Counted from the first letter of the stretch, positions 16,196 to 24,713 are shown. The stretch: 64,000 nt of DNA from Clostridium ragsdalei P11 (GCF_001675165.1 NZ_LROS01000004.1:46935-110934); one strand, 5' to 3'. The notes: a model not told the origin generated them from the sequence alone. Program-made: numbers and translations.

Positions 16196-16873
16196 TTAAC
16201 AATCTAGCATAGTTTTTCCTTCACCACACAGCTTTTCAAAATCTTTTGTAAATGCCTTTATTGCACAATCAACTGCATCTAATTTAATTAATCCTTCAAT
16301 TACATCTGGAGCAACTGTTGCGGCTCCAACACCATATTTAGCTAATTCTAAAACTTGTTGTGAATTTTTAAAACTTGCTGCAAGAACTTCTGTCTTTAAA
16401 TCATTCTTTTTAAATATATCATGAATATCTTTTGCAACTTTTATACCATCTGCACCTATATTGTCAATTCTATTTACATATGGAGCTGCATAGCTAGCAC
16501 CAGCTTTTCCTGCCAAATAAGCCTGCATCTGTGTATAGACAGCAGTTGCTGTAATATTAGCACCTTCTGCTGCAAGAGCCTTTATTGCCTTTAATCCTTC
16601 TCTTGATACTGGAACCTTTACATAAGTACTAGGCCCCAATTCTTGTTGAATTTTATGTGCCTCTCTAACCATTGATTCAGCATCTTTGGAAACAACTTGT
16701 ACGTGAAGTTCTGCATCTTTTCCAATAAATTTTCTAATTGCCTTTAATACCTCATAGGGATTTTTTCCTTCTTTAGCTAGAATAGATGGATTAGTAGTTA
16801 CTCCATCTATTGGATAATAATCATACATTTCCTTAATTCGATCTAAATTTGCAAAATCTACAATAAGTTTCAT
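16196..16873 (-). CDS. fsa: Fructose-6-phosphate aldolase-type transaldolase (FSA/TalC family)
   Basis: A 225-residue class I aldolase of the small transaldolase group. Schiff-base lysine K86 is in TYVKVPVS, where the E. coli FsaA lysine also lies (K85). MKLIVDFANLDRIKEMYDYYPIDGVTTNPS is the family start (shown here as motif MKLIVDFAN and GVTTNPS). ATG 16873 is preferred over 16882 because AAAGGA is too close to the latter. Co-directional behind the glycyl radical enzyme and activase. In the E. coli anhydrosugar pathway FSA enzymes cleave 1-deoxyfructose-6-phosphate to glyceraldehyde-3-phosphate and hydroxyacetone, which would suit this operon. A pentose-phosphate transaldolase role is the alternative. 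Confidence 0.9.
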   Translation of the reverse strand: MKLIVDFANLDRIKEMYDYYPIDGVTTNPSILAKEGKNPYEVLKAIRKFIGKDAELHVQVVSKDAESMVREAHKIQQELGPSTYVKVPVSREGLKAIKALAAEGANITATAVYTQMQAYLAGKAGASYAAPYVNRIDNIGADGIKVAKDIHDIFKKNDLKTEVLAASFKNSQQVLELAKYGVGAATVAPDVIEGLIKLDAVDCAIKAFTKDFEKLCGEGKTMLDC

Positions 16874-16914
16874 AAATCTCATTTCCTTTCTTCCACTGCA
16901 TATTGCAATTTATT

Positions 16915-17826
16915 TTAAGCTTCAATAATGAGGCTTTTTACTCCTGCATTTCTTGCCACTTCTCTAAACTCGTTCATTTCATCTTCATTATACATTTTAG
17001 GATTATCGTAAAAACAATATTCTTCTTCCACTAAATTATACTTTGCCTTGGCAAGAGGATTATAATTCAATAATTCATACTTTACATCTGGATAAATACC
17101 AGTGATAAATTTAGCTATAACATAGATATTTTCTTTAGTTGCCGTCATTTTGGGAATAAGCGGCGTTCTAATAATTACCTTATTTCTTTTATTCGATTCC
17201 AATATAAATTTTATATTTTCTTTTATTTCATCATTGTAAACTCCAGTTAACTCTTTATGTTTTTCCCTATTAAATACTTTTAAATCTGCATAAATAGAAT
17301 CCAAATAAAAAAGAGCATCCTTAATCGTATCTTTAGCTGCGTAAAGTGAAGTTTCTATTGCTGTATGAATTCCATTTTCTTTTAACATCTTTAGTAGGGA
17401 TATTGCAAAGTCTTTCTGAAAAAGTGGTTCTCCTCCTGATAAGGTAACTCCTCCACCATATTTAAAAAATGCTTTATCTTTTAACACAAACTTCACTAAT
17501 TCCTCCACAGTATATAACTTACAATCCATAGTCAAGCATCCTGCTGGGCATGCATCTATAGGATCTTTCCACTCATCTGTGGCACTTTTGTCAATATAAA
17601 GCTTGTTATTCTTTAAAGTAATGGATTTATTTTTGCACACTTTAGTACAGCTTCCACAGTGTATACACTGATTTTCTAAGTACATGAGCTTAGGCTCTAA
17701 GGAAAAACTCTCTGGATTCTGGCACCACACACAGCGAAGTGGGCATCCCTTTAAAAAGATTGTGGTTCTAATTCCCTCTCCATCATGTGTTGAAAATCTC
17801 CTAACATCAAATACTTTACCAATCAC
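16915..17826 (-). CDS. Glycyl radical enzyme activating enzyme (radical SAM)
   Basis: A 303-residue activase that installs the glycyl radical on the enzyme encoded just upstream. The radical SAM cluster motif is C28-x3-C32-x2-C35 (GCPLRCVWC). A ferredoxin-like insertion follows with C54, C57, C60 and C64 (CIHCGSCTKVC) and C93/C97 (CPAGC), as in activases of the dehydratase/PflC type, not the shorter PflA. VTLSGGEPLFQ binds SAM. GTG start at 17826 with AGGTGA upstream, 14 bp after the stop of the glycyl radical enzyme gene. Confidence 0.94.
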   Translation of the reverse strand: MIGKVFDVRRFSTHDGEGIRTTIFLKGCPLRCVWCQNPESFSLEPKLMYLENQCIHCGSCTKVCKNKSITLKNNKLYIDKSATDEWKDPIDACPAGCLTMDCKLYTVEELVKFVLKDKAFFKYGGGVTLSGGEPLFQKDFAISLLKMLKENGIHTAIETSLYAAKDTIKDALFYLDSIYADLKVFNREKHKELTGVYNDEIKENIKFILESNKRNKVIIRTPLIPKMTATKENIYVIAKFITGIYPDVKYELLNYNPLAKAKYNLVEEEYCFYDNPKMYNEDEMNEFREVARNAGVKSLIIEA

Positions 17827-17840
17827 TTAATCACCTGCAC

Positions 17841-20195
17841 TTATATATTACCATAACTTGTTCTAGCAATAATTTCATTTTGAAGTTCTCCTGCCAGTTC
17901 TGTAAAATAAGCAGTATATCCTGCAACTCTAACAGTTAAACTTCTATAATTTTCAGGATTCTTTTGTGCTGCAATCAAATCTTCTTTTCTCACTACGTTG
18001 AATTGTATATGTGGTATTTCTAAATCCACAAAAGTTCTTAAAAATTTAGCAAACTTATCTATATTACTTTCGGTCTTAAAGAATTCAGGTAAAAACTTCA
18101 TATTTAAGAGTCCACCATTAGTAGTTAAGTAATTGTCTAATGAAGAAACTGACTTTAGTACTGCTGTTGGACCGGCAATATCTCTTCCATATACGGGAGA
18201 CATACCCCCATCTGCCAGAGGTGTTTTTGCATATCTTCCATCTGGTGAAGCTCCAACATTTTCTCCCATAGGTACATGAGCAGAGACTGTATACATTCCT
18301 GTATGATACCTGCCCCCGCGATAATTTGTATAGCAGCTTAACTTTTTACTGAAAAATCTTGCCCACTTCGCACCAAGTTCATCAACATAGTCAATGTCAT
18401 TGCCATACTTTGGTGCACGCTTAAGCAGCATAGTACGTATTACTTCATATCCTTCAAAATTATTTTGCAGTGCTTTTAGTAAATCTTCTTTTGATATTCT
18501 CTTTTCTTCATATACTAAAAGTTTAATAGCAGCTAAACTGTCTGCCAGGTTAGCTATTTGTATCATCTGAATTCCTGAAAAGTTATAAACAGCTCCTCCT
18601 TTTGTAACATCCATTCCCTTTTCAATGCAATTGTCAATTACAGAAGATAAAAATGGGGATGGCAATATATCTATATGTGCTTTTTCTACTTCTTCACAGG
18701 CTAGTATCATTTTATCCATAAAATAAGTGATACTATTTGCAAAAGCTTCTTCTAATTCTTCAAAAGTTTCATAATCAGTTAAATTCCCTAAATCAGGGCC
18801 AATTTTATCTCCACTTAATAGAGACCTTCCATTGTTTAAGGTTAGCTCCAATACTTTGTCTAAATTGAACATAGCAGCATCACTCCACCCAAGATTATTG
18901 CCCTGGGTAGTGATTTCCACGCATCCTACAACAGCGTAATCCCTTGCATCTTTTTCTTTTACACCTAACTTCATCATGGAAGAAATAATAGCCTCATCAT
19001 TAAAAAATTGCGGCATTCCACTTCCCTTTGACACTACTTTTACTGCTTCCTTTAAAAGCCACTCGTTAGTTTTTTTATGAAGCCTTACTGATAAGTTAGG
19101 CTGTGGTAATCCTAAATGCTCTTGTGCTTTTAAAAACAGAAAAGATAGTTCATTAAAAAAATCATTGCCTTTTTCATCTTGGCCGCCAATTACAACATTG
19201 AACCCAATTGGAAAACCTGCAAAAAACTTTGCACTGTGTGAATTTCTCAAATAGACAATTTGATTGAATTTAAGCCAAAGACATTCTATAATTTCCAAAG
19301 CTTTTTGATTATCAATTTTTCCACTGTCAATATCTTTCTTATAAAAGGGATATAAGAATTTATCCATTCTGCCTGGTGAAAAAGAAGATGCATTTGATTC
19401 CATGTGAAGAATAACAAATAAAAACCAAATAGACTGTACAGCTTCATGAAAAGAATTTGGAGAATTCATACTCAAACTTTTACAATTTAATGCAACTTGA
19501 AGCATATTGGCCTTATTTTCTTCATTTGATTCTTCCTTTGATTTTTCTATTAAAAGATCATGATATCGCATCATAAACCTTTGAGTACCTTCCATTACCA
19601 AAATAACACTGTTATAAAAATGCTGCTGCTCTTTAGAAGCACCTTCTAATCTCAAAACAGCTTGATTTTTTAATCCCTCAGGTCCGTATTTTAACCAGCT
19701 TTCACAATCTGGACAAATATGACCTTGTGCATGATCTTTTTGATTGATTTTAACTACCTTTGCAATTTCATCTATCTCTTTTCCATACCGTTTTCTAATT
19801 ACATCTTCCAAGGATTTTCCGTTAAAATATGGCTTAATAACTTCTCTAAAAGTAGTAATATCTTCTTTTCTTACATTAAATCTATCTTGAGGCCTTGTTG
19901 GAAGGGTTTCTATTTCACGATCAACCCAAGAACTTCCGCTTTCAGGAAATACAACACCATGTCTTACACCCATTGTACGATTTCCAACAATCATCTCTTC
20001 TGGCTCTACCGCAATATTCAAGTGTGTCAATACATTTTTTAGAGCAAGTGCCCTTTTAATAATAATGGGTTTATCTTCATTTTCTTTATATGTTTTGGTG
20101 ATAATAAGTGCTTGTTCAATAGATACGTATTTTGGCTCATCCATCATTTTTTTCTTTAGCCAGGCTATTCTGTCCGTTTGAATTAACTCTTCCAT
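17841..20195 (-). CDS. Glycyl radical enzyme, PflD/YbiW-like; candidate anhydrohexitol-6-phosphate lyase
   Basis: A 784-residue glycyl radical enzyme. The thiyl cysteine is C425 in VVGCVEITTQG and the radical glycine is G759 in RVAGYTAYF. The GCVE motif groups it with C-O lyases and dehydratases and not with true pyruvate formate-lyase, which has adjacent cysteines. The frame opens at GTG 20204 inside the AAGGTG ribosome site, so ATG 20195 is the start. Neighbours (PTS, FSA aldolase, MocA oxidoreductase) match the E. coli PflD/YbiW setting, where these enzymes open 1,5-anhydromannitol- or 1,5-anhydroglucitol-6-phosphate to 1-deoxyfructose-6-phosphate. Substrate assignment is inferred from context. 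Glycerol or diol dehydratase is less likely because no aldehyde dehydrogenase or microcompartment genes are near. Confidence 0.9.
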   Translation of the reverse strand: MEELIQTDRIAWLKKKMMDEPKYVSIEQALIITKTYKENEDKPIIIKRALALKNVLTHLNIAVEPEEMIVGNRTMGVRHGVVFPESGSSWVDREIETLPTRPQDRFNVRKEDITTFREVIKPYFNGKSLEDVIRKRYGKEIDEIAKVVKINQKDHAQGHICPDCESWLKYGPEGLKNQAVLRLEGASKEQQHFYNSVILVMEGTQRFMMRYHDLLIEKSKEESNEENKANMLQVALNCKSLSMNSPNSFHEAVQSIWFLFVILHMESNASSFSPGRMDKFLYPFYKKDIDSGKIDNQKALEIIECLWLKFNQIVYLRNSHSAKFFAGFPIGFNVVIGGQDEKGNDFFNELSFLFLKAQEHLGLPQPNLSVRLHKKTNEWLLKEAVKVVSKGSGMPQFFNDEAIISSMMKLGVKEKDARDYAVVGCVEITTQGNNLGWSDAAMFNLDKVLELTLNNGRSLLSGDKIGPDLGNLTDYETFEELEEAFANSITYFMDKMILACEEVEKAHIDILPSPFLSSVIDNCIEKGMDVTKGGAVYNFSGIQMIQIANLADSLAAIKLLVYEEKRISKEDLLKALQNNFEGYEVIRTMLLKRAPKYGNDIDYVDELGAKWARFFSKKLSCYTNYRGGRYHTGMYTVSAHVPMGENVGASPDGRYAKTPLADGGMSPVYGRDIAGPTAVLKSVSSLDNYLTTNGGLLNMKFLPEFFKTESNIDKFAKFLRTFVDLEIPHIQFNVVRKEDLIAAQKNPENYRSLTVRVAGYTAYFTELAGELQNEIIARTSYGNI

Positions 20196-20256
20196 ACAAC
20201 TCACCTTCTTTATTACCTATAGAATACTTTTATTGTTATCTATTATTTACACTTAT

Positions 20257-20285
20257 ATTATACAGTGATTTTTAGATTTTTACAA
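20257..20285 (-). promoter_or_regulatory. Promoter of the glycyl radical enzyme operon
   Basis: On the minus strand, -35 TTGTAA (20285-20280), 17-bp spacer, -10 TATAAT (20262-20257), about 60 bp before the enzyme start. Just upstream lie AACAATAATAAACAATAAAT-type direct repeats (20289-20325) that could bind a regulator. This splits the locus into a PTS-MocA transcript and a separately started enzyme transcript. Confidence 0.65.
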
Positions 20286-20332
20286 CAATATTTGTATTAT
20301 TATTTATTGTTTATTATTGTTTTATATTCTTT

Positions 20333-21310
20333 CTAAACATCTGCCGGAAATTTAATTCCCATTTTTCTTCTCGCTTCATCCATTATACTAAGTTCCATAA
20401 GAGAACACTTATTATACTCATCTGCATTTTCCTTTATTTGAATAAGTCTAATTAACTCTTCTACTTCGTAATACATATTGTTATCATACTTATTGATATT
20501 TATATACTCTTTTTTCCCATTATTATATATAATAGTAACTTGCCTTGTATCTGGTATTTCTTTTATGATCATACATCCCTTCTCACCTTGAATTTGACTT
20601 GGTAATTTAGAGTTTGTAATCTTGGAGTATAAAAGTTCCCCCTGCATATTTTCATAGTTCACCATAATAGTTCCAGCACCATCCACTCCGTTTTTTAAAA
20701 TTACAGAACTTGCCCATATACTTTTAGGCATTCCAAAAAGCTTAACTAATGGATGAATACAATATACCCCAATATCCATTAGTGCCCCATTAGAAAAAAC
20801 AGGATTAAATGCATTTTCAACAATTCCTTTTTTGAAATTATCATATCTGGAAGAATATTGACAATATTGAAATGTAATCCTTCTAATAGTTCCAAGCTTA
20901 ATAAGATTGTTCTCTATGGCCCTAAATCCTGGATCAAATATAGAACGCATTGCTTCTAAAAGAATTACTCCATTTTCTTTAGATGCTTTTATCATCTGCT
21001 CTAATTCCTTTTTATTAGATGCTATAGTTTTTTCACATAATACATGTTTTTTGCCCCTTAGCATTTTAATTGACTGAAAAGCATGAAAACTATTTGGACT
21101 AGCTATATAAACAGCATCTACTTCTCTACTTTCCGCAAGTTCATCTAAATCATCATACGCCAATGCAGCTTCGTATCTACTTGCATATTCTAAAGCTCTT
21201 TCCTTTGTCCTTGAATACACTGCAGTGAGTTCAAAATTCTTGCATAACTTAGCTGCTTCTATGAACCTATCAGTGATTTTACTTGTTCCTATTACAGCAA
21301 ACTTCACCAT
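20333..21310 (-). CDS. Gfo/Idh/MocA family oxidoreductase
   Basis: A 325-residue NAD(P)-dependent oxidoreductase. The N-terminal Rossmann fold opens MVKFAVIGTSKIT, then EVDAVYIASPNSFH and LCEKTIASN give the conserved EK pair. The C-terminal half carries LMDIGVYCIHPL, with the catalytic D..H pair. ATG 21310 is chosen over 21331 because the family begins at VKFAVIG. In this family 1,5-anhydrofructose reductase makes 1,5-anhydromannitol; with a glycyl radical enzyme and PTS next to it, an anhydrofructose(-6-phosphate) reductase is a fair guess, but other sugar dehydrogenases look alike. Confidence 0.85.
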   Translation of the reverse strand: MVKFAVIGTSKITDRFIEAAKLCKNFELTAVYSRTKERALEYASRYEAALAYDDLDELAESREVDAVYIASPNSFHAFQSIKMLRGKKHVLCEKTIASNKKELEQMIKASKENGVILLEAMRSIFDPGFRAIENNLIKLGTIRRITFQYCQYSSRYDNFKKGIVENAFNPVFSNGALMDIGVYCIHPLVKLFGMPKSIWASSVILKNGVDGAGTIMVNYENMQGELLYSKITNSKLPSQIQGEKGCMIIKEIPDTRQVTIIYNNGKKEYININKYDNNMYYEVEELIRLIQIKENADEYNKCSLMELSIMDEARRKMGIKFPADV

Positions 21311-21380
21311 TATGCTTCCCACTTCTTTCAAATATTTAATTATATCAAATAAGCTGTTGGAATAACCAACAGCTTATTTA

Positions 21381-21701
21381 TTATTGTTTTTTGCTATTAA
21401 CATACGCTTCAACTTTGTCAATTATTTGATCTGATTTTTTAACTACATCGCTAACTCCAACTTTGACGGTTGGCAATCCGTTAAATCTTTCCGTTTCCTT
21501 TATACCAATATCTTTAGTTAATATAACTACATCTGCATCTTTTACATCATCCATAGTAATTTTATTTTCTATACCTATTGAACCTTGAGTTTCGACCTTT
21601 ATTTCAATTCCCTTGGCTTTTGCTGCTTTTTCCAATGCCTCTGCAGCCATATAAGTATGTGCAACTCCTGATGGACAAGCCGTAACTGCTAATATCTTCA
21701 T
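21381..21701 (-). CDS. PTS fructose-family EIIB component
   Basis: A 106-residue phosphocarrier. The phosphocysteine is C9 in TACPSGVAHTYMAAEAL, the exact EIIB-Fru motif, and the KVETQGSIGIENKI stretch follows. It receives phosphate from EIIA and passes it to the sugar held by EIIC. It is separated from the EIIC gene by a 159-bp palindromic element but reads in the same direction, and is followed 50 bp after its stop by the MocA gene region. Confidence 0.94.
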   Translation of the reverse strand: MKILAVTACPSGVAHTYMAAEALEKAAKAKGIEIKVETQGSIGIENKITMDDVKDADVVILTKDIGIKETERFNGLPTVKVGVSDVVKKSDQIIDKVEAYVNSKKQ

Positions 21702-21740
21702 TTTAATTCATCTCCTATTATCTTGTTTTAACCTATATTA

Positions 21741-21899
21741 GGCATTTTCAAAGAAATAACTAGTCAGTATGCTAGCCTATTTTTTATCATACTGCGTCGG
21801 TAGAACCCTTAGATAGGATTCACTATCTGCGGAACCTGCCTCCTTGTCTGATAAAAAATATTCGTCGCATCTTTGACTTGTTATTTTCTTTCAAATGCC
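21741..21899. repeat. 159-bp palindromic (MITE-like) element between EIIC and EIIB
   Basis: The ends are inverted: GGCATTTTCAAAGAAATAAC on the left answers GGCATTTGAAAGAAAATAAC read from the right. An inner pair TATTTTTTATCA / TGATAAAAAATA and a centre hairpin GATAG-GATTCA-CTATC are also visible. The right end abuts the EIIC stop codon (21900-21902) exactly. No open frame. It could be a mobile element remnant, or a hairpin that shapes the EIIC-EIIB transcript. Confidence 0.7.
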
Positions 21900-23000
21900 T
21901 TATTCGAAATCCAAATTTAGCTCTTCACCATCTCCACCATGGTCATCATTACGTTTTTCTGTGACTGGTTTCTTTAAAATATTTACCATCAATGCTGTTA
22001 CAGCAACACCTACCAAAGTAGCTATAATATAACCAAATTTACCTGTAGCTACTGGCAATACTATCCATCCACCCCAAGGTGCAGGATTTCCAGACCCTAA
22101 TAACATTGCAGTAACTGCCCCACTGGCAGAACCCACTATTAAAGAAGGAATAACCTTCAATGGATCTGATGCAGCAAAAGGTATAGCTCCTTCTGTTATT
22201 CCTATTAACCCCATCAATATACCAGCTTTTCCTGCTTCTTTTTCTTCAGTTGAGTACTTTTTAGGTGCTAAGAAAGTAGCTACACCCATCCCAATTGGAG
22301 GAGTACATATTGCAACACCTATGGCTGCCATTATTTTTAGTGCTATAGGACTTGCCATTCCAGTTGTAGGATTTATCGTTCCTACCATTGCCGCTCCAAA
22401 TCCATATGCAACTTTGTTTACTGGACCTCCCATATCAAAAGCTATCATTGAACCTAAAACTATTCCTAAAAGTACCAAATTTCCAGTACCTAACCCTTCT
22501 AGCCAAGCCTTCATTCCTGTCATAGCTCCTGCAACAGGAGTTCCTATAACCCAAACCATAAGTGTACCTATGATAAATGTACCTATTAGTGGAATAACAA
22601 ATATTGGCATTACAGAACGCATAATTGAAGGAACTTTTATTTTCTTTAAATAAAAAACTACTATACCTGCAAGCAAACCTGCTATAATTCCTCCTAAGAA
22701 TCCCGCTCCAATTTGATTTGAGAGATACCCACCAATAGCTCCTGGTGCTATACCTGGCCTATCTACCATTGAAAATGCTATAAATCCTGCTAGTATAGGA
22801 ACCATTAATCCAAGTCCAGCTGCTCCTATATTAAACAAATCATTCAACCTTGTTCCTTTAGGTGGAACTGCTGCTGAACCGTATAATAAAACTGAAAGTG
22901 CTAATAAAACTCCTCCTGATACAACAAAAGGAATCATGTATGAAACACCTGTCATTAGATGCTGTCTCGTATTTTTTAATAAATCCTTTAAATCATCCAT
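21900..23000 (-). CDS. PTS fructose-family EIIC component
   Basis: A 366-residue membrane transporter subunit with about ten hydrophobic segments. Typical EIIC-Fru sequence is present: TGVSYMIPFVVSGGVLLAL near the N-terminus, GFLGGIIAGLLAG, GGPVNKVAYGFG and GITEGAIPFAASDPLKVIPS. GGAGG lies before ATG 23000; the GTG at 23015 overlaps that site and is not the start. It translocates the sugar that EIIB phosphorylates. The separate EIIA, EIIB and EIIC genes resemble the Frw-type fructose-like systems that accompany PflD in E. coli. Confidence 0.94.
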   Translation of the reverse strand: MDDLKDLLKNTRQHLMTGVSYMIPFVVSGGVLLALSVLLYGSAAVPPKGTRLNDLFNIGAAGLGLMVPILAGFIAFSMVDRPGIAPGAIGGYLSNQIGAGFLGGIIAGLLAGIVVFYLKKIKVPSIMRSVMPIFVIPLIGTFIIGTLMVWVIGTPVAGAMTGMKAWLEGLGTGNLVLLGIVLGSMIAFDMGGPVNKVAYGFGAAMVGTINPTTGMASPIALKIMAAIGVAICTPPIGMGVATFLAPKKYSTEEKEAGKAGILMGLIGITEGAIPFAASDPLKVIPSLIVGSASGAVTAMLLGSGNPAPWGGWIVLPVATGKFGYIIATLVGVAVTALMVNILKKPVTEKRNDDHGGDGEELNLDFE

Positions 23001-23043
23001 TTTACTTACCTCCACTCTTATTGTTTAATATATCAACTTTCAT

Positions 23044-23257
23044 ACATATAAAATTTAAATTAATAGTTAAGAATGAAGAATTAATAGTTAATGTGGATTT
23101 TTTTCCGTTACACTACAAAAAATCTTTAATTAAATTTTTGAAAGCTCGTTTTGCTAAAGCAAAACATTACTAAGCACTGACTTATATAAATTAAAAGATT
23201 TTTTGCGACAGCTAAAAATCATCTTTCACTATTAATTTTTCATTACTAATTCTTAAC
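23044..23257. repeat. Repeat family A, copy 2, overlapping the EIIA stop codon
   Basis: It aligns with 14265-14471 over its full length, including the block GTGGATTTTTTTCCGTTACA and the inverted arms. The right arm (TTCATTACTAATTCTTAAC) contains the TTA at 23253-23255 that is the EIIA stop codon on the minus strand. The element lies inside the PTS operon between EIIA and EIIC. Confidence 0.75.
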
Positions 23258-23690
23258 TATCCAATGCTTCTAATATCTCTTCTATGTTAGAAGCTTCTCG
23301 CAGCTTAGTTCTAAACTCCTCTCTCATAATCTTTCTGGAGAGCTGAGCAAGAATCTGCAAATGCCTATCTCCGGCTTCTTTTTCTGGTACAGCAATTAAA
23401 AATACATACTTTACCGATTCTTCTTCACTCCACTTAACTTCCTTTTTTAGTCTAGCAAAAGCTACTGCAGCACTTTTTACAGAGTCAGATTTACCATGGG
23501 GAATAGCTACATCAAATCCTATAGATGTAGGAAAATCCTCTTCTCTTTTAAATACCTGCTTGACATAGCCATCAAAATCTATTAATTTGTCCTGTTTTTC
23601 TATAAGCTTTGAAAGCTTTCTAATAACTTCTTCTTTAGAAGAAGCTTCTAAATCTAATACAACAAGGTCTTTATTTATTATGTCATTCAT
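23253..23690 (-). CDS. PTS fructose-family EIIA component
   Basis: A 145-residue phosphotransfer protein. The phosphohistidine is H65 in GFDVAIPHGKSDSVK, and the surrounding FPTSIGFDVAIPHG and VKYVFLIAVPE stretches match EIIA-Fru. First gene of the PTS run; ATG start with GAGGAGG upstream. The last residues LDS and the stop codon lie at or in the edge of repeat A copy 2, so the native C-terminus may have been slightly altered. Confidence 0.93.
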   Translation of the reverse strand: MNDIINKDLVVLDLEASSKEEVIRKLSKLIEKQDKLIDFDGYVKQVFKREEDFPTSIGFDVAIPHGKSDSVKSAAVAFARLKKEVKWSEEESVKYVFLIAVPEKEAGDRHLQILAQLSRKIMREEFRTKLREASNIEEILEALDS

Positions 23691-23824
23691 TATTATATCC
23701 TCCTCAGTAAAAACATTAATTATCTTATCTATGCCATTTTACATTTGTTTCAATCATAATCTTTTTTGAATTCTTCAATGTATTTCCACATTATAAATGA
23801 AATTTTGATATAATAATATTAGTA

Positions 23825-23841
23825 TGAATCAATAAGATTCA
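23825..23841. promoter_or_regulatory. Inverted repeat TGAATC-N5-GATTCA, candidate DeoR-type operator
   Basis: A 6-bp arm inverted repeat lies 11 bp after a TATAAT-like box (23809-23814) and 29 bp before the regulator start. The position suits autoregulation. No second copy was found near the EIIA or glycyl radical enzyme promoters. Confidence 0.35.
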
Positions 23842-23869
23842 ATTATGTAACATAAAGGGGAGGTAACTT

Positions 23870-24634
23870 TTGTTTCCAGAAGAAAGACATGATAAAATAA
23901 TAAATATTTTACATAAAGAAGGAAAAGTGGTTGTCAAAAATTTAAGTTCCAAATTTAATGTAACAGAGGACTGCATTAGAAAGGACTTGAAAATATTAGA
24001 AAATAAAAATTTGCTGCAGCGAACTTATGGAGGTGCCGTATCTGTTAGACATTCAGCTCCCAAGCAGGACATTTCTATAAGGAAAAATATTAGTGTAGAA
24101 TCAAAAGAAGTTATAGCTGAAAAAGCTTTTAATTCTATTTTCGAAAATGAAACGATTTTTCTAGATATATCAACTACAAATATGATGTTGGCTGAAAAGC
24201 TTTCAAAGAGCCCAAAAAAGCTCACAGTAGTAACCAATATGCTTGATATAATCTCAATACTAAATAAACAAGATAATAATATTAACGTTATTTGTACTGG
24301 AGGAGTTCTTAGCAAAGATTTAGATGGATTTACAGGTTCAATGGCTATTGAAAGTATCATTAACTACAAGCCCAACAAATGTTTTATAGGAAGCTGTGGA
24401 GTAAACATATTTGACAAAAGTGTCACTACTTTTGATGTAGAAGATGGAAACACAAAAAAAGCCATAATAAATGGGAGTAAAGAAATATTTTTGGTTATGG
24501 AAAATAGTAAATTTTATATTGATGGTACTTATAAATTTGCTACCCTTTATGATATAAATACAATTATTACAGAGTCTCCACCAGACAAGGAAATTACAAA
24601 TCTATTAGCTAAAACTGATACTAAATTTATCTAA
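23870..24634 (+). CDS. DeoR-family sugar operon regulator
   Basis: A 254-residue regulator divergent from the PTS operon. It opens FPEERHDKIINILHKEGKV, with the helix-turn-helix NVTEDCIRKDLKILENKNLLQRTYGGAV at about 27-54, followed by the sugar-phosphate sensing domain (EKAFNSIFENETIFLDIST, VICTGGVLSKDLDGFTG). TTG start at 23870 with GGGGAGGT upstream. It probably senses a phosphorylated intermediate of the neighbouring pathway and controls the PTS and glycyl radical genes. Confidence 0.92.
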   Translation: MFPEERHDKIINILHKEGKVVVKNLSSKFNVTEDCIRKDLKILENKNLLQRTYGGAVSVRHSAPKQDISIRKNISVESKEVIAEKAFNSIFENETIFLDISTTNMMLAEKLSKSPKKLTVVTNMLDIISILNKQDNNINVICTGGVLSKDLDGFTGSMAIESIINYKPNKCFIGSCGVNIFDKSVTTFDVEDGNTKKAIINGSKEIFLVMENSKFYIDGTYKFATLYDINTIITESPPDKEITNLLAKTDTKFI

Positions 24635-24685
24635 TATAAAAAACTTTTGTAGATAAATCTGCTTAAAAGTTAAGAATTGACAATG

Positions 24686-24713
24686 AACAGTTGGCAATTA
24701 ATTGCCAACTGTT
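24686..24713. terminator. 28-bp perfect palindrome, likely terminator between convergent genes
   Basis: AACAGTTGGCAATT followed by its exact complement. It lies between the convergent regulator (ends 24634) and diguanylate cyclase (ends 24775). T-runs are short on either strand. Confidence 0.55.

Noticed and set aside
17841..20195. True pyruvate formate-lyase
   Set aside because: The active site has one cysteine in GCVE and not two adjacent cysteines, and the neighbours are sugar-phosphate genes.
20195..20204. GTG start for the glycyl radical enzyme
   Set aside because: This GTG is part of the AAGGTG ribosome binding site of the ATG nine bases later.
22321..22653. Open frames opposite to EIIC, the ABC genes and others
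   Set aside because: They are antisense shadows without ribosome binding sites and without recognisable protein features.
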